Shown in pieces: positions 8,612-10,194 of a DNA stretch of 10,194 nt. Each line of letters opens with the position of its first letter. Within the stretch, counting starts at the first letter, position 1. The notes beneath the pieces are model-generated. The model was given only the letters and a program-made list of their open reading frames with translations, was not told where the DNA came from and did no database searches. Origin of the DNA: an uncultured Collinsella sp. GTDB taxonomy: Bacteria; Actinomycetota; Coriobacteriia; Coriobacteriales; Coriobacteriaceae. The stretch is taken from the NCBI GenBank assembly GCA_900757265.1, contig CAAENW010000033.1, forward strand, positions 1-10,194, read 5' to 3'. A program made the position numbers and the translations under genes.

Positions 8612-8652
8612 GTCCCCAGGTGTCGGCAGAAAAGGAACGTCCCCAAGTGCCG
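8612..8652 (+). repeat. Degenerate direct repeats with GTCCCCA core
   Basis: GTCCCCAGGTGTCG (8612-8625) and GTCCCCAAGTGCCG (8639-8652) agree at 12 of 14 positions, 27 bases apart. The same GTCCCCA core also ends the preceding palindrome (8588-8594). The three copies suggest one repeat family that has accumulated here. No function is evident. Confidence 0.4.
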
Positions 8653-8695
8653 CATCTGGACCAGGACAACGCCGATGTTTTGGTAGCGACAGCGA

Positions 8696-8794
8696 AAACC
8701 CGCCAGAGCGAGCAAGGTGCCTTGAAACGAGGCGGCATTGACCTTCTGGTCATGCCGCCGAAGTTGAAAGGCAGATTGCCGCTCTGGCGGGTTT
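8696..8794. repeat. Branched (cloverleaf-like) inverted repeat of 99 bases
   Basis: A perfect 15-bp outer stem, AAACCCGCCAGAGCG (8696-8710) with 8780-8794, encloses inner hairpins. CAAG-GTGC-CTTG lies at 8713-8724. GGCGGCAT and GACC pair with GGTC and ATGCCGCC at 8731-8759, giving 12 bp with one bulged T and a TTCT loop. A very short GCA...TGC arm (8771-8779) may form a third. No protein-coding signal is seen. It could be a structured RNA, a branched mobile repeat, or a recombination or protein-binding site. Confidence 0.5.
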
Positions 8795-8807
8795 GCAGCG
8801 TCGAGCC

Positions 8808-8835
8808 GTTACGCGGTTTGGTAAAACCGCGTAAC
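8808..8835 (-). terminator. 12-bp hairpin downstream of pyrE
   Basis: GTTACGCGGTTT (8808-8819), a 4-base loop and AAACCGCGTAAC (8824-8835) form a perfect stem 15 bases beyond the pyrE stop on its transcript. There is no U-tract after it, so it is a candidate transcript end or 3'-stabilising hairpin rather than a textbook terminator. Confidence 0.45.
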
Positions 8836-8850
8836 TAACGGAGGCGGAAC

Positions 8851-9531
8851 CTACTTGACGCCGTACTGCTCGTAGTAGGCGTCGATGGCGGTCTTGAGCT
8901 CGTCGTCGATGACGACTTTGCCGTCGATCTCGTGGTTGTAGAGGGTCTCGACGACCTCAGCCATGGAGACGATGCTCGCGACGGGGAAACCGTACTTGGC
9001 CTCGATCTCCTTCTGCGCGGTGGTCACGCCACCCTTGCCGACCTCCATGCGGTTGAGGGACACAATCAGGCCCTTGATCTCGATATCGGCAGCAGCCTTG
9101 ACCTTGGGATAGGTCTCGTCGATGGACTTACCGCTGGTGGTGACGTCCTCGACCATGACCACGCGGTCGCCGTCCTGGGGCTCGTAGCCCAGCAGGTTGC
9201 CCTTGTCAGCGCCGTGGTCCTTGGCCTCCTTGCGATCGCAGCAGTACTTGACCTCCTTGCCGTACAACTCGTGGTAGGCAATTGCGGTCACGACGGCCAG
9301 CGGAATACCCTTGTAGGCCGGTCCAAACAGCACGTCAAAGTCGTCGCCAAAGTTATCGTGGATTGCCTGGGCGTAATACTCGCCCAGCTTCTTGAGCTGG
9401 TAGCCCGTCACGTAAGCGCCAGCATTCATAAAGAACGGGGACTGACGGCCGCTCTTGAGCATAAAGCTGCCGAACTTAAGAACGTCGGACTCAACCATGA
9501 ACTTGATGAACTCTTGCTTGTAAGCCTCCAT
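8851..9531 (-). CDS. pyrE: Orotate phosphoribosyltransferase
   Basis: The 226-residue cytoplasmic enzyme joins orotate to PRPP to give orotidine 5'-phosphate, the fifth step of UMP synthesis. The PRPP-binding motif VVMVEDVTTSGKS is at residues 124-136. FGPAYKGIPLA (69-79) and the flexible catalytic loop DRKEAKDHGADKG (99-111) are also present, as is the N-terminal GSFMLKSGRQSPFFMNAG segment. Length is close to family norms. The start at 9531 is chosen because AGAGGAG lies 7 bases upstream and the N-terminus (MEAYKQEFIKFM) fits homologues; the frame is open 84 bases further upstream without a good binding site. It appears monocistronic here, divergent from the P-type ATPase gene. A -10-like TAAACT is at 9571-9566 with no clear -35. 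No pyrimidine attenuator was recognised. Confidence 0.95.
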   Translation of the reverse strand: MEAYKQEFIKFMVESDVLKFGSFMLKSGRQSPFFMNAGAYVTGYQLKKLGEYYAQAIHDNFGDDFDVLFGPAYKGIPLAVVTAIAYHELYGKEVKYCCDRKEAKDHGADKGNLLGYEPQDGDRVVMVEDVTTSGKSIDETYPKVKAAADIEIKGLIVSLNRMEVGKGGVTTAQKEIEAKYGFPVASIVSMAEVVETLYNHEIDGKVVIDDELKTAIDAYYEQYGVK

Positions 9532-9660
9532 GCGGGCTCCTCTCGTAATCGCGTACGTGCCTTCCAGTTTAGCGCAGGCAGGGCGCGTTGCGGGCGCGCT
9601 TTGGGGCCTCGGCATTCTGTAAAGGCTTTGTCAGGGGCAATGGTTTTCCAAACATTGGGG

Positions 9661-9689
9661 TTGACACGGCAAACCCCCTCATCAAGAAT
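9661..9689 (+). promoter_or_regulatory. Candidate promoter of the P-type ATPase leader
   Basis: A consensus TTGACA (9661-9666) is followed after 17 bases by AAGAAT (9684-9689), a weak -10. It is the best promoter-like element upstream of the ATPase gene. If used, the transcript would carry a leader of about 270 bases before the coding start, including the small ORF and the repeats below. A GGGTA-CGAGA-TACCC hairpin (9706-9720) lies near its 5' end. Confidence 0.45.
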
Positions 9690-9755
9690 ACGGGCGGATT
9701 GTAACGGGTACGAGATACCCAAAACGCGCAGCGCTCGGCCTTAAGGAGGTGTGCC

Positions 9756-9827
9756 ATGGAAGGCAGTCATAGTCGAAAAACCTGCATGTCGCCCTCGGCA
9801 CGCCGCGAGGATTCCGCACACGCATAA
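9756..9827 (+). CDS. Possible 23-residue leader peptide upstream of the P-type ATPase gene
   Basis: An ATG at 9756 follows AAGGAGG (9743-9749) by 6 bases, as good a binding site as any in the window. It opens a frame of 23 codons (MEGSHSRKTCMSPSARREDS, then AHA) ending with TAA at 9825-9827. The peptide is hydrophilic, rich in Ser/Arg/His, and has no recognised family. Its second half lies inside the left arm of the long inverted repeat, so translating ribosomes would affect leader folding. Short leader ORFs controlling Mg transporter genes are known (mgtL of Salmonella), but this peptide does not resemble MgtL. It may instead be a start signal left behind when a repeat inserted between it and the gene. 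Confidence 0.4.
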   Translation: MEGSHSRKTCMSPSARREDSAHA

Positions 9828-9921
9828 GCGCCACGAACCGATCGTCAAAACCACCACAAAGGTGCCTGTCCCCTTTGTGGTGGTTCGAGAGCATGACGTG
9901 AGCGACATCTAGGTTTTTTGA
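9773..9921 (+). promoter_or_regulatory. Long-range inverted repeat in the ATPase leader
   Basis: TCGAAAAACCTGCATGTCGC (9773-9792) and GCGACATCTAGGTTTTTTGA (9902-9921) are complementary at 17 of 20 positions, enclosing 109 bases. The right arm ends in six T residues. The left arm overlaps the small leader ORF, and the interval holds a second strong hairpin. Such a two-armed structure could switch between folds as an attenuator, or be the ends of a small non-autonomous repeat. No M-box or other known Mg riboswitch core was recognised. Confidence 0.5.
9849..9885. repeat. 14-bp perfect hairpin inside the ATPase leader
   Basis: AACCACCACAAAGG (9849-9862), the loop TGCCTGTCC (9863-9871) and CCTTTGTGGTGGTT (9872-9885) form a perfect stem. 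It lies between the small ORF and the ATPase gene, nested in the long-range repeat. No T-run follows directly. Its GTCCCC loop-side core recalls the repeats at 8588-8652. Confidence 0.6.
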
Positions 9922-9967
9922 AGCAAATACGACACGTACGCTAACTCCCTTCATCAAGGAGGACCCT

Positions 9968-10194
9968 ATGCTGATGCTCAAAACCGCCACGGTACTCGAA
10001 GCTATCTCCAAGCGCCGCCGCACGGCGCGCCCTGCCGCTCACACCGGCCTGTCCAAGAACACCATATTCGCCGCCACCCATAGCGCCGAGGACGCCCTCG
10101 TGCTGCTTGACGCCAGGGCCGGCGGACTCGGTACCGAGCACGCCGCCGAGCGCCTAGACGCCATCGGCCCCAACACCATCGATGCGCCGACCAA
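9968..10194 (+). CDS. mgtA: P-type cation-transporting ATPase, probable Mg2+ importer, N-terminal part
   Basis: The frame begins at an ATG 5 bases after AAGGAGG (9956-9962) and runs off the window after about 75 codons. After a basic N-terminus (ISKRRRTARP) it reads SAEDALVLLDARAGGL and EHAAERLDAIGPNTID. This is the cation-ATPase N-terminal domain, with its Gly-Leu...Ala-x-x-Arg-Leu...Gly-Pro-Asn pattern. A long polar N-terminus before that domain and the 'LD...GL...GPN' spacing favour the Mg2+-importing P3B group (MgtA/MgtB), but a Ca2+-type P-type ATPase cannot be excluded because the catalytic DKTG and membrane segments lie outside. Encoded divergently from pyrE and preceded by an unusual structured leader, it is probably regulated after transcription start. 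Confidence 0.72.
   Translation, partial: MLMLKTATVLEAISKRRRTARPAAHTGLSKNTIFAATHSAEDALVLLDARAGGLGTEHAAERLDAIGPNTIDAPT

Noticed and set aside
8696..8794. tRNA gene
   Set aside because: The outer fold is cloverleaf-like but the 15-bp closing stem is too long and the conserved T-arm and D-arm sequences are missing.
8620..8838. 72-codon open frame starting with GTG
   Set aside because: No ribosome binding site, no recognisable protein pattern, and it runs through the branched palindrome and hairpin, whose base pairing explains the sequence better than coding does.
8439..8850. CRISPR array
   Set aside because: The repeats here are inverted and unequal, with no regular repeat-spacer spacing and no cas genes nearby.
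9690..9967. M-box (Mg2+ riboswitch) upstream of the ATPase gene
   Set aside because: I looked for the conserved M-box core and did not see it by eye. A covariance-model search would settle this.

Overview
The window looks like a chromosomal stretch from a high-GC Gram-positive gut bacterium, most probably Coriobacteriia (Collinsella-like). This is inferred from the GC-rich third codon positions, the strong AAGGAGG-type ribosome binding sites, and the mix of PTS and glycosidase genes with palindrome-rich intergenic DNA. No marker gene proves the genus.

Layout. Positions 1-600 are debris: the middle of an ABC-2 type permease gene fused to the front of an IS3-type orfA that carries a stop codon, then a beheaded reading frame (369-596). 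Positions 606-1353 are an apparently intact IS200-type element with one Y1 transposase gene on the minus strand, end hairpins, and a leader that can hide the tnpA ribosome binding site. Positions 1359-7417 are a sugar-use region. Reading leftward it has an AraC-type regulator (3719-4711), a GH1 6-phospho-beta-glucosidase (2103-3551) and a PTS EIIA of the glucose type (1415-1951) with its own promoter and terminator. Reading rightward, divergent from the AraC gene, is an 863-residue cytoplasmic glycoside hydrolase-like protein (4826-7417). A MurR/RpiR-type regulator with an SIS domain follows (7584-8438).

Positions 8439-8850 contain no credible gene but are packed with inverted repeats: an 18-bp perfect palindrome, a 21-bp GTAG...CTAC palindrome, a branched cloverleaf-like fold and a 12-bp hairpin. 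Orotate phosphoribosyltransferase pyrE (8851-9531) is on the minus strand. Divergent from it, after a roughly 300-base structured leader with a 23-codon ORF, is the start of a P-type ATPase of probable MgtA type, cut by the window end.

How the genes fit together (inference): EIIA would pass phosphate from HPr to a beta-glucoside or glucose EIIBC encoded elsewhere. The GH1 enzyme would split the imported phospho-beta-glucoside, and the AraC-type and RpiR-type proteins would sense sugar or sugar phosphate. The large divergent hydrolase would trim a further plant or host glycan fragment inside the cell. No EIIBC gene is in the window. The most unusual signals are the structured leader before the P-type ATPase gene and the branched palindromic DNA before pyrE.
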